From: Pullichristensenella sp963930055
Lineage (GTDB): Bacteria; Bacillota; Clostridia; Christensenellales; Aristaeellaceae
DNA length: 64,000 nucleotides
Assembly (NCBI GenBank): GCA_963930055.1
Contig: CAWVKS010000001.1
Span: forward strand, 186,001-250,000
Direction: 5' to 3'
Below are positions 1 to 6,808 of this stretch, one piece after another. Each line of letters starts with the position of its first letter. The stretch's first letter is position 1. The notes under the pieces were generated by a model. It worked only from the letters and a program-made list of their open reading frames with translations, was not told the DNA's origin and did not search any database. Position numbers and translations under genes: made by a program.

Positions 1-38
1 AAGAAATGACTTAAATATATTATATCACTCGCAATACC

Positions 39-69
39 TTTTGACAATACAGTGACATTCGTTTTGACA
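39..69 (+). repeat. Two TTTTGACA direct repeats near left end (possible integrase arm sites)
   Basis: TTTTGACA occurs at 39-46 and 62-69, 23 bp apart, between the integrase stop codon and the left edge. The same octamer occurs inverted at 15,247-15,254 near the right end. Tyrosine integrases with an N-terminal arm-binding domain bind short repeats of this kind at element ends. The assignment is inference; the octamers also contain TTGACA, but no -10 box follows at a usable distance. Confidence 0.35.
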
Positions 70-88
70 GATCGAATCATGCTATTTG

Positions 89-1315
89 CTAAAATTTCCC
101 CGCCCACGGCAGGCTCATATCCAGCACCGGCTTCCGGGATCGCTTATCCCTTGCATTCTGCGCCTTGGCCAGTACGCCTTTAGCTTCCTGCTTTCGCCGG
201 AATACGTCCTCCATATCCATGCTGGATTTCTTCATCATTTCGGATTTGAGGTGCGTGTAGATGTTCGCCGTGGTCTGATAATCCGTGTGGCCCAGTATCT
301 TCATGGCGATCAGCGGCTCCACACCGGCCTCAAATAGCAGCGTCGCGTAATTGTGCCGGAAATAGTGCGGCGTAAGCGTCGGCTTCAATTGTTTGATGAT
401 ATCGTTCTTGCGCTTGGTTGCCTTGGTCACCTCGCGCTCTTCTACGCAATAGGAAGCCTCCATCAGGCTCAGCCAGATGCGTTTGAAGCTGCTCTGCGGC
501 CACGGCTGGCCTTCCTCCGTATGGAATACATACTGCTGCGGGAATCCGCGCACTTTGGACAGCATAGCGCGCAGCTCCTGTGGAACCGGAATATAGCGGT
601 TTGCAGCAGCGGTTTTCAGCGCGCCGTCATGGGCTGTAGAACCAACGTAGTCAATGTCGCGCTGGATATGTACCAGATCTTCGTCAAAATCGAAGTCGCC
701 CCATTGCAGGCCCAGCGCCTCGCCGCGCCGCAGGCCGAGATAGTAAAGCACTGCCAGAAACAGGCCATTCTCATGATTTTGGATGGTATGCAGTACGTTC
801 TCGGTTTCCTGATCGGTCAGCGCGCGGCGCTCGGTCTTTTTCTTTGCCTTCGGGCGGATGATCGATACTGTCGGGTCACGCTCAATGATGCCCTCGGCGT
901 ATGCACTGGCGAACAGGGCTTTGAGCGTACCCACCGCCAGCGTGATCTGAGATTTGCTGGAATCGGCAAAGGAATTGATGAAAGCCTGTATCTCGCCTGC
1001 GGAAATGGCACGCAGGTGGCGGAGGCCGAATGCTGGAAGAAGATGCTTGTTGAACATGGTGCGGTATGCGCTGCGACTGGCATCGGAAATGAACGGTTCC
1101 TTTTTCAGCGTGTACCATTCCTCTGCATACTGGTAAAAGGGCAAATCCTCGCGGATCGGATGCCCGTCCACATAGTGATGCCGGATGTATTCCTTTTTCT
1201 GTTCCAGCTCGCGCCGGGTCTTTGCGCTCACATATTTGCTGATGGGCTTTCCATCCTTATCCACGCCGATCTGTACGCGACCGCGGTATTTGCCTGACGG
1301 GGTTTTCTTTGCCAT
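89..1315 (-). CDS. int: Tyrosine recombinase (integrase) of the element
   Basis: This is a 408-residue site-specific recombinase expected to integrate and excise the element at the tRNA-Pro site. The N-terminal part resembles the AP2-like arm-binding domain of Tn916-type integrases, followed by a SAM-like core-binding domain (about residues 60-150). The catalytic domain shows the first arginine in LGLRRGEALGLQW, the HxxR box in HYFRHNYA, LGH, and the nucleophilic tyrosine in NIYTH. Length is normal for the family. It is the last gene of the leftward operon, preceded by a 19-codon ORF and a hairpin. The start codon has AAGGAGGG upstream. Function is certain at family level; the target is inferred from the right junction. 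Confidence 0.95.
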   Translation of the reverse strand: MAKKTPSGKYRGRVQIGVDKDGKPISKYVSAKTRRELEQKKEYIRHHYVDGHPIREDLPFYQYAEEWYTLKKEPFISDASRSAYRTMFNKHLLPAFGLRHLRAISAGEIQAFINSFADSSKSQITLAVGTLKALFASAYAEGIIERDPTVSIIRPKAKKKTERRALTDQETENVLHTIQNHENGLFLAVLYYLGLRRGEALGLQWGDFDFDEDLVHIQRDIDYVGSTAHDGALKTAAANRYIPVPQELRAMLSKVRGFPQQYVFHTEEGQPWPQSSFKRIWLSLMEASYCVEEREVTKATKRKNDIIKQLKPTLTPHYFRHNYATLLFEAGVEPLIAMKILGHTDYQTTANIYTHLKSEMMKKSSMDMEDVFRRKQEAKGVLAKAQNARDKRSRKPVLDMSLPWAGKF

Positions 1316-1327
1316 GATACGCCCTCC

Positions 1328-1387
1328 TTAAAAGGCCGAGGACGCCAGTGCAGCGTCCTCGGCGATGATGGTTTTTGATAGATTCAT
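1328..1387 (-). CDS. 19-codon leader-peptide ORF upstream of integrase
   Basis: A short ORF starts with ATG seven bases after a strong AGGAGG and encodes MNLSKTIIAEDAALASSAF. Its stop codon lies 12 bases before the integrase start, next to that gene's Shine-Dalgarno sequence. Codons 9 to 17 run through a perfect 11-bp hairpin. The good ribosome-binding site and the position suggest a translated leader that could couple or attenuate integrase expression. No homologue is known to me and translation is not proven. Confidence 0.5.
   Translation of the reverse strand: MNLSKTIIAEDAALASSAF
1335..1363 (-). promoter_or_regulatory. Perfect 11-bp hairpin in integrase leader
   Basis: GCCGAGGACGC (1335-1345) and GCGTCCTCGGC (1353-1363) flank a 7-nt loop. 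No T-run follows in the direction of transcription, so it is not a simple intrinsic terminator. It overlaps the 19-codon ORF and lies just before the integrase ribosome-binding site, so a translational or stability role is plausible. Confidence 0.5.
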
Positions 1388-1441
1388 ACAGAAACCTCCT
1401 GATTCGGGTTCTGAGTGAGTCTACCAAAGACACCGTGTCTT

Positions 1442-1732
1442 TCAAGCTCCTTTGCGACTTTTTACAGCACGCGAAGAAGTGTAGAATTCACCGGGCCGAA
1501 TCATGGTTGTTTGTCGTTTCGTGCGCATGCGCGCAGTGAAATCCATCTGTTTGGGATTCTCAATATAGTCGCTGATGGATCGGACATCCACGTGCATGCC
1601 AACGCGACGCAGCCGTCCATCGTCCATCATGCGAGCAATAGTTCTCGGCGTTACGCTGAGGATCTGCGCCGCCTTCTTCTGCGGGCAGACCTCGCCGTAA
1701 CGATCCAGCATGTCGTTCAGTCTTTCGCTCAT
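1442..1732 (-). CDS. xis: Excisionase-like helix-turn-helix protein
   Basis: A 96-residue DNA-binding protein. The segment AAQILSVTPRTIARMMDDG followed by a basic wing (RLRRVGMHVDV) is the winged helix-turn-helix of the excisionase/MerR-like HTH_17 family. A basic tail follows. The ATG at 1732 is chosen because GGAGG lies five bases upstream; the GTG two codons earlier would overlap that site. It sits directly upstream of the integrase leader, where recombination directionality factors usually lie. The excisionase role is inferred from family and position; a transcriptional regulator is the alternative. Confidence 0.7.
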   Translation of the reverse strand: MSERLNDMLDRYGEVCPQKKAAQILSVTPRTIARMMDDGRLRRVGMHVDVRSISDYIENPKQMDFTARMRTKRQTTMIRPGEFYTSSRAVKSRKGA

Positions 1733-1745
1733 GCGCACCTCCGGA

Positions 1746-2726
1746 TTATTCCGCCATCTGGATAACCTTCACAGCTTCGGGCAGGATCAGTTTGCCGTCG
1801 ACGAATTCGATCATGCGATATCCCGTCTGGCCCTGATCCGCAAACAATTCATCATAGCGGGTAAGACTGCGATTGCCACGGTCGCCAATCCAGTATTTGG
1901 ATAAATCTCCAAATAGTACAGGCTTTACTCCGGCAGCCATCTTGGGCATGAAGCGAGAGATGTATACCGGTCGGCCCAGCAGACGATCCGGTTCTCCGCC
2001 CAGCGCCTCGCGCCAGAGATAATGACCGTTTTCATCCTTGAACAGTCGCAGCGCCTTGGCGGTGTCCTCATGCATCATGAAAACAGCATTCTGGCGATAC
2101 TTCTCATCCAGAGAGTAATACAAGGAGATGACCTCCTCCGCCGTAATAGCATCCGTCGTCTGCGCGGTAACTCCGGTTTCTGCGCTTCCACTGGCCAGCA
2201 GGCCCTTGGGCATATTCATGCCGTTACCATTGAGAAATGCATTTTCTTCGGCAGAAGCAAACTGTTCGGCAAACGCCTCGGACAAAAATGTGCTCATATC
2301 CACGCCTGCGTCCTTCACAAGCTCAGAACTCACCTGAATCATCATGCCGAGTCGATGTGCATTTAGAGCACGGCTGCCAAAGGTGGCCTCCGCCATTTGC
2401 ATGGGTTCATTTTCTGTAAGCCACTGCGCTTCCGTTACGGAAGTCAGTACCGGAATCCTATGGTCGCTTCCCTCGGTATGAATAACGGTCGCCAGCCTAC
2501 GAATAACGTTGTTTTCCGTCAGGGCGTGAACGATTTTCTTTTCCATGGAATCCGGCACAAGATATCCGCCGGTACCATTCTTGCCAACGGCAAGGCACTC
2601 GATAATGGCATTTCCACGCATCTTACCGATAACACCGCTGTTAAACTGCCTCTCGTAATAGGCGCTGCCGATAGATTCCAGTTCGGCAGAGTGGTTCATA
2701 GTAGCGTTCTTCTTATAGTTCCTCAT
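1746..2726 (-). CDS. HK97-fold major capsid protein, lacking the usual long scaffold domain
   Basis: A 326-residue protein of the phage HK97 major capsid family. Typical features are the start of the mature part around residue 45 (GTGGYLVPDSMEKKIV), the pair LTENNVIRRLATVI and ITAEEVISLYYSLDEKYR, a P-domain segment DRLLGRPVYISRFMP, and the C-terminal FGDLSKYWIGDRG. Only about 40 residues precede the mature-like part, whereas most relatives carry a delta/scaffold domain of about 100 residues. No prohead protease, portal or terminase gene is near. It lies in the early operon between helicase and excisionase, an odd place for a structural gene. It could build a small satellite capsid, or interfere with helper-phage assembly. 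Confidence 0.85.
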   Translation of the reverse strand: MRNYKKNATMNHSAELESIGSAYYERQFNSGVIGKMRGNAIIECLAVGKNGTGGYLVPDSMEKKIVHALTENNVIRRLATVIHTEGSDHRIPVLTSVTEAQWLTENEPMQMAEATFGSRALNAHRLGMMIQVSSELVKDAGVDMSTFLSEAFAEQFASAEENAFLNGNGMNMPKGLLASGSAETGVTAQTTDAITAEEVISLYYSLDEKYRQNAVFMMHEDTAKALRLFKDENGHYLWREALGGEPDRLLGRPVYISRFMPKMAAGVKPVLFGDLSKYWIGDRGNRSLTRYDELFADQGQTGYRMIEFVDGKLILPEAVKVIQMAE

Positions 2727-2779
2727 AAATACCTCGTCTTTCTGCCCATTTCGGGCGCTCTGATTGTGATGGGGCCTAT

Positions 2780-2816
2780 CCCCTTATTTGAATTCGCGAA
2801 TTATTACGCGAAGGGG
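2780..2816. repeat. Inverted repeat upstream of capsid gene
   Basis: TTCGCG (2793-2798) and CGCGAA (2807-2812) flank eight bases. An outer pair, CCCCTT (2780-2785) and AAGGGG (2811-2816), could form an alternative structure. It lies 54 to 90 bases upstream of the capsid start codon, in a 247-bp non-coding gap that is unusual for this tightly packed operon. Confidence 0.4.
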
Positions 2817-2888
2817 CGGCCCCGCTATGTGTCCTGTTTGGACTAGAGATTTGCTCCGCCCCTAGGAGCAGAGCAGCAGCAACTGAGC

Positions 2889-2970
2889 TGGGGCGGTTGT
2901 GGCAGTAAAATACATTACTTCTCTATTTTCTCTATAGGGGGTAATATATCTCGCTGCCACATATGCCCCA
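2889..2970. repeat. Large symmetric interrupted palindrome (candidate origin or operator)
   Basis: Three nested arm pairs are seen: TGGGGC/GCCCCA (2889-2894, 2965-2970), GTGGCAG/CTGCCAC (2899-2905, 2954-2960) and ATTAC/GTAAT (2914-2918, 2941-2945). The spacers between outer and middle arms are four bases on both sides, so the whole 82-bp block is symmetric. It sits directly after the stop codon of the D5 helicase. Phage and satellite origins often lie beside the replication gene and contain such repeats. An origin is inference; a regulatory RNA hairpin is possible. Confidence 0.45.
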
Positions 2971-2973
2971 ATG

Positions 2974-4566
2974 TCAGCAGGCTCCGACAAGCGGTTCAGC
3001 ATAGTCCCGCAGTCGGTAGCCTAGGAGTACCGTCGTTTTCTCTTCACGAGGAGAGGGACGACGGCGGTCGACTTGCCCGTATCCGGCAAGGAGCGAGCGG
3101 AAGTTACGCACGTTTTCAGCGTGGAAGCCGTTTTCCTCGCACCACCGCGAGTAAACCCCATATAGTCGGCTTGTACGGCACATTGCGCCAGACTCTTCAA
3201 GAAGGCATTCTTCTATGAACAAAGCCATCTTGTCACTGTTGTGTGCGTAATCCTTGGTTGCTTGCCTGACGATTTCGGGTTCGTCGAATCCCTCTATATC
3301 CAACAACTGGAGCCCTTCTATGCACCAGTTGAGGATGCCGCTTAGATTCTCCGGCAGGGCGAAAAGCTCTTTGAGCCTTTTATCCTGCTCGTATTCCTCG
3401 AAATGCCGCTCGAACGGTATGGTCTTGATACGGCCCGAGGAAAACAGCGTCAGATCCGTGATCTGCGGGAGGTAATTGGTATTGATGAACATCTTGAACT
3501 GAGGACGGTATTCAAAGCTGTTCTCATGGAGAAAGCGCGCCGTGATGGTATCATTGCCGGTCAGCGATTTGACCAGCGCCGCCGACAGCGTCAGCTTCTT
3601 ATCCGGTTCGGAGATGTTCACAAACCTTGCGCCATTGAGCCGCGCCACATCCTCGCTCGGCGCGTTGCTGTTCTGCTGAAATCGCGTACCGATGGTTTCT
3701 GGACGTGCCGTCTTCCCGTAGTCGCCCATCAGGCGGAGAAATGTCTCCATGGCGGTGCCTTTGCCGTTGCGCGTGGTCGCGCCGTAGAGAATGAACAGGC
3801 ATTCAAAGCGCGTATTGCCGGTGAGGGCATAGCCGAAAGCCTTTTGCAGGTATCGCTTTTTCTGATCCGCCGGAGAAGGGCGGCTTTCTTTCTGCTGCGC
3901 CTCCACATCCGCCAACGTTACCTGTTCCGGCTTTACCGAACCCGTCACCATAATCTCAGTCATGAACTGTTCCCAGCGCGGGCATCGAGCCTCCCTGTCA
4001 TAATTCACGCCACTCTTCATGGTCAGCAGATCCCCGGGCCGATGCTCTCGGAATTCGCCTGTGCGCAGATTCAGCGTGCCATTGAGACAGTTGAACAGGT
4101 AATGATCCTGGTCAAAATCCTCCATGCTCAGGCAATATACGCTGGCCGCATCTTTGAGGATGGTTTCTCGCACGCCGCGATTGTGCCAGCGGGATGCGCG
4201 CTTGATGCACACATCCTGCAGAGCGGTATCCTTGATCTCGGCAGTCAGGAGGAAGAGCAGCGTAGCCAGTTCCTTACATTTCTCCATGGCTTTCAGGTTG
4301 CCCACATCCGCCCGCCAGACGCTGCCGTCATAGATGAACCAGCATTTGCGCTCGCTGACGAAACGAGCGGTATCCTTATGAAAATCCGCGAACAGAAAGC
4401 CATTGCCGATATCGCTGTTGGAGTATCGCTCATTCTGCCACGGCTGCATTGCCCGCAGGCGGGCAAGCGCCGCTGCTCGTTCGGAGGACAGGCCCATTGC
4501 AATTCCCTTTGCAAAATCGTCCTCCTCCAGCAGCTGCGAGAGCATCTCCAGCTCATTTCTATCCAT
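2974..4566 (-). CDS. D5-type phage/plasmid primase-helicase (SF3 helicase)
   Basis: A 530-residue replication protein. A D5_N-like domain (about residues 100-240) precedes an SF3 helicase domain. The Walker A motif is GATTRNGKGT near residue 280. The Walker B region is VNISEPDKK. The LVKSLTGNDTITARFL block and the sensor-like FINTNYLP are typical of the family. A winged-helix C-terminal region follows. The start has AGGAGG six bases upstream, inside the previous gene, with which it overlaps by eight bases. It probably initiates and unwinds element DNA during excisive replication, with the adjacent CHC2 protein as partner. Confidence 0.9.
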   Translation of the reverse strand: MDRNELEMLSQLLEEDDFAKGIAMGLSSERAAALARLRAMQPWQNERYSNSDIGNGFLFADFHKDTARFVSERKCWFIYDGSVWRADVGNLKAMEKCKELATLLFLLTAEIKDTALQDVCIKRASRWHNRGVRETILKDAASVYCLSMEDFDQDHYLFNCLNGTLNLRTGEFREHRPGDLLTMKSGVNYDREARCPRWEQFMTEIMVTGSVKPEQVTLADVEAQQKESRPSPADQKKRYLQKAFGYALTGNTRFECLFILYGATTRNGKGTAMETFLRLMGDYGKTARPETIGTRFQQNSNAPSEDVARLNGARFVNISEPDKKLTLSAALVKSLTGNDTITARFLHENSFEYRPQFKMFINTNYLPQITDLTLFSSGRIKTIPFERHFEEYEQDKRLKELFALPENLSGILNWCIEGLQLLDIEGFDEPEIVRQATKDYAHNSDKMALFIEECLLEESGAMCRTSRLYGVYSRWCEENGFHAENVRNFRSLLAGYGQVDRRRPSPREEKTTVLLGYRLRDYAEPLVGAC

Positions 4567-5158
4567 GCATTTCCTCCTTCATTTGCGAAAGCAGTTCCGG
4601 CAGCGACAGGCTGTCCAATATGGCGATGCGTTCCTGTGCCATGCACTTCTGCTGAAAGGCTGCTTCCCACTCAGGGGCCTCCAGCACGTCGGCGATGTCC
4701 ATTTCCGCCTTGATGCAGCGCGCTTCGATCCGATCCATCTGCGCCTCGGCGGCTCGATCAGTTTGCAGCAGCTGCTGCACCTGTTCTTCCCGCCAATCCG
4801 TCAGCTTCTTTGCAAGGGCCTGCGCCGTCACTGCTGGAGGCTTGTACGGAAGCGGCTGCTGATTCTTCGAGCGCTTCCGCTGATCGTAAGCAAAGCCGAA
4901 ATCAGCGCAGATGCGCTTCGCCGCCTCCAAAGCATCAACGTTCAATGCCTGCTGGTACAGACGAATCGCATCGCCATGCTCGTTGCAGCCGAAGCAGTAA
5001 AAGCCTCCATCATCCGGATACAAGCACATGGACGGCGTATTTTCGGCATGGAAAAGGCAGCGGGTAAAACGCCTGCTGCCTGATCGCTTCAATGGTAAGC
5101 CGAGCCGTTCTGCGGCCTGTATGCAATCCACCTGTCGGGCGGCCTCAAAAACAGTCAC
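4559..5158 (-). CDS. CHC2 zinc-finger primase-like protein
   Basis: A protein of about 199 residues whose N-terminal 80 residues form a DnaG-type CHC2 zinc finger. The visible ligands are the CLFH pair and the CFGC pair about 20 residues later, followed by GDAIRLYQQ. No TOPRIM domain is present; the rest is helical and charged. It therefore looks like the DNA-binding half of a split primase whose helicase half is the next gene. GTG at 5158 is chosen because AGGAGG lies six bases upstream; an upstream ATG at 5179 would extend over that site. Catalytic priming by this protein alone is unlikely. Confidence 0.8.
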   Translation of the reverse strand: MTVFEAARQVDCIQAAERLGLPLKRSGSRRFTRCLFHAENTPSMCLYPDDGGFYCFGCNEHGDAIRLYQQALNVDALEAAKRICADFGFAYDQRKRSKNQQPLPYKPPAVTAQALAKKLTDWREEQVQQLLQTDRAAEAQMDRIEARCIKAEMDIADVLEAPEWEAAFQQKCMAQERIAILDSLSLPELLSQMKEEMHG

Positions 5159-5168
5159 TATAGGCCTC

Positions 5169-5495
5169 CTAATTCGCATAGTTTTGCTTGATATACTCGA
5201 ATGCTGCCAGCCGCAAATCCATCTCGGAGCGGTTGCTGAGAATCCTGCGGTTCATATCATCCCACGATGCGCCATAGACGCGCCGCTGATACAGCGCACG
5301 CATAAGCTCAGGATCCTCCGATGCCCTGATCTGCTCGAATGCCTGTTCCTTCAGCCTTCGGAATTCACCCTCGGCCCGAATATATGCAGCTTTCAGGTTC
5401 GCCGTCTTATGGAGTTCGCTCTTGCCCGATTCAGCGATGTTCATAAGCTCACGCTTGTACCTTTCCGCCGACTGTCCGGCATCCTTTAATTTCAT
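5169..5495 (-). CDS. Hypothetical protein, helical, replication cluster
   Basis: A 108-residue, charged, mostly helical protein that I do not recognise. The first two thirds (ERYKRELMNIAESGKSELHK onward) look like a coiled coil. The C-terminal part contains YGASWDDMNRRILSNRSEMD. It lies ten bases upstream of the CHC2 protein and is expressed with the replication genes. The start is uncertain: ATG at 5495 was taken over a TTG at 5507, and neither has a strong ribosome-binding site. Confidence 0.6.
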   Translation of the reverse strand: MKLKDAGQSAERYKRELMNIAESGKSELHKTANLKAAYIRAEGEFRRLKEQAFEQIRASEDPELMRALYQRRVYGASWDDMNRRILSNRSEMDLRLAAFEYIKQNYAN

Positions 5496-5537
5496 AAGCA
5501 AATTCAAATACTATAACAATTCCCCCTTCTGCGTGCA

Positions 5538-5735
5538 TCAACCAGCACGCCTCATCGTAGTACGCTCAGTATTTCTGAGCGCTGCGGTATCCCTTCGCGC
5601 CTCGCGCTCCATGTTCTTGAAGGCAAAGTACGGCGTTGGATCATAGTAACCGGCGTCGTTGCGGATGGTCATGGGTTCCTCGGGCGGGAAGCCCTTCTTT
5701 TTGTTTGCACGGGTTACGCTTCTTGGCTTATGCAT
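5538..5735 (-). CDS. Small hypothetical basic protein
   Basis: A 65-residue basic protein beginning MHKPRSVTRANKKKGFPPEE. An AAGGAGG eight bases before the ATG at 5735 fixes the start; an upstream in-frame ATG lacks such a site. The sequence contains YYDPTPYFAFKNMEREAR and ends in an arginine-rich tail. I do not recognise the family. Small ORFs of this kind are frequent between the early regulator and the replication genes of Gram-positive phages and satellites. Confidence 0.6.
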   Translation of the reverse strand: MHKPRSVTRANKKKGFPPEEPMTIRNDAGYYDPTPYFAFKNMEREARRDTAALRNTERTTMRRAG

Positions 5736-5822
5736 CTGAAATATCCTCCTTGCCTGTATATTTAGGGGTGTTCCTTCCTTCGCCCCCGGAAAACTTTCGT
5801 ACATCAGGGACGTGTGTTGTAT

Positions 5823-6053
5823 TCAGCTTTGGGAAGGGTCATGGGGGGGGAAGTTGACTTCCTCGGGCTTCACGAATGCGTCTGAGGGTACGCACAGAAT
5901 GGCACACAGCCGTTCGAGTTCGTCAGCCGTCATTTTTCGCTTGCCTGCGAGGATCAACGATAGTGCGCCTTCCGACATTTGCATTCGCTTTGACAACCAG
6001 CTCTGTTTCACCTGCATCTGCCGAATGTGCTCGCGTACTCGTTCATAAACCAT
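5823..6053 (-). CDS. XRE-family regulator (Cro-like) heading the leftward operon
   Basis: A 76-residue helix-turn-helix protein: KQSWLSKRMQMSEGALSLIL is the HTH, followed by GKRKMTADELERLCAILCVP, typical of the Cro/CI family. GGAGGG lies just before the ATG at 6053. It is transcribed from a near-consensus promoter (6098-6125) pointing left and is divergent from the larger repressor at 6204. It therefore probably plays the Cro or early-activator role for the operon that ends in the integrase. A run of eight G in the 3' part of the gene could be prone to slippage. Confidence 0.75.
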   Translation of the reverse strand: MVYERVREHIRQMQVKQSWLSKRMQMSEGALSLILAGKRKMTADELERLCAILCVPSDAFVKPEEVNFPPHDPSQS

Positions 6054-6097
6054 GATATCCCTCCTTTCAAAAATCAATTATCTTGGACTCACCATCG

Positions 6098-6180
6098 ATT
6101 ATACCAAGTATTTCGAATATGTCAACTACAAATATCGATATTCTCGAACAATTAACTTTACAATATCGAAATTCTATGAT
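6098..6180. promoter_or_regulatory. Divergent promoters with three operator-like palindromes
   Basis: Leftward promoter: TTGACA (complement of 6120-6125), 16-bp spacer, TATAAT (complement of 6098-6103). Rightward promoter: TTAACT (6152-6157), 17-bp spacer, TATGAT (6175-6180). Three TCGA-centred sites of about 12 bp overlap them: TATTTCGAATAT (6109-6120), AATATCGATATT (6131-6142) and AATATCGAAATT (6162-6173). This is the layout of a lysogeny switch; which XRE protein binds which site is not known. Confidence 0.7.
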
Positions 6181-6203
6181 ACTCTATATGTGAGGTGTTC
6201 AAC

Positions 6204-6650
6204 ATGACTAATAATAACTTTGGCGAACGTCTGGCCAAGCTCCGTGAAAGTAAAGGTTGGCTGCAGCGTGACCTAGCCTTTCGCATGAATGTTAAAGCAA
6301 ATACGATATCTAACTGGGAGAAAGGCATTTCTCGCCCCAACCTAGTTCAGATTTGTCAGCTTTGTCAGGCGCTGGTTGTCACATCTGATCATCTGCTGGG
6401 GCTGGATAGAACAGCCATGGAGCAAACGCTGAATCTCAGAGAGCAATCTCTTATTCGCTGTTATCGGAATTCCAGCGAAGCCATGAGAAAAGCTATTGAC
6501 TCCATGCTTTCTCAAATCGACGATATAAATAAAAATGTCTTTGAAATGAGCGCAACTTTGGCTTGCGCAGAGGAATTCATTGAGGAAGTAAATATGAAGG
6601 ATGAATGGGAAGAGGAAAAAAGGGAAAAGCTTTCATACCTTGATGAATGA
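6204..6650 (+). CDS. XRE-family repressor (CI-like)
   Basis: A 148-residue regulator with an N-terminal HTH (residues 5-60; KLRESKGWLQRDLAFRMNVK, then NTISNWEKGISRP, the usual XRE signature). A helical, acidic C-terminal region probably mediates oligomerisation. ATG at 6204 is chosen because GAGG lies eight bases upstream; the GTG three codons earlier overlaps it. No LexA-like Ser/Lys autoprotease motif is visible, so release from repression would need another signal. It heads the rightward operon that continues into the restriction-modification genes. Confidence 0.8.
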   Translation: MTNNNFGERLAKLRESKGWLQRDLAFRMNVKANTISNWEKGISRPNLVQICQLCQALVVTSDHLLGLDRTAMEQTLNLREQSLIRCYRNSSEAMRKAIDSMLSQIDDINKNVFEMSATLACAEEFIEEVNMKDEWEEEKREKLSYLDE

Positions 6651-6790
6651 TGAAGGTACTCAAACAGCTGGAATATGATGGCTTTCGCCGGGAACAGGTC
6701 GGTAGAGATCAGGAATTTGCAGCTTTTCTATTCGATAACAATCCGTTTCAGCCTCCGAAGGTGGCATTCATCGAAGGTAGGCTCCAATAA
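6647..6790 (+). CDS. 47-codon ORF coupled to the repressor
   Basis: A short ORF (MMKVLKQLEYDGFRREQVGR...) starts inside the stop region of the repressor (ATGATG overlapping TGA) and ends 18 bases before hsdM. The reading frame fills the whole gap between the two genes, and its codon use looks coding. Translational coupling to the repressor is likely from the overlap. I do not recognise the protein. Confidence 0.5.
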   Translation: MMKVLKQLEYDGFRREQVGRDQEFAAFLFDNNPFQPPKVAFIEGRLQ

Positions 6791-6808
6791 TGAGGAAGGT
6801 GTATATCC

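Noticed and set aside
1..88. Left attachment copy of the tRNA sequence within the window
   Set aside because: Searched by eye for the tRNA 3' sequence and anticodon-loop core; nothing matches, so the left junction is outside.
39..95. Promoter from TTGACA at 41-46 or 64-69
   Set aside because: No -10 hexamer at 15-19 bp; the TAAAAT at 90-95 is 20 bp from the second box and would read into the integrase 3' end.
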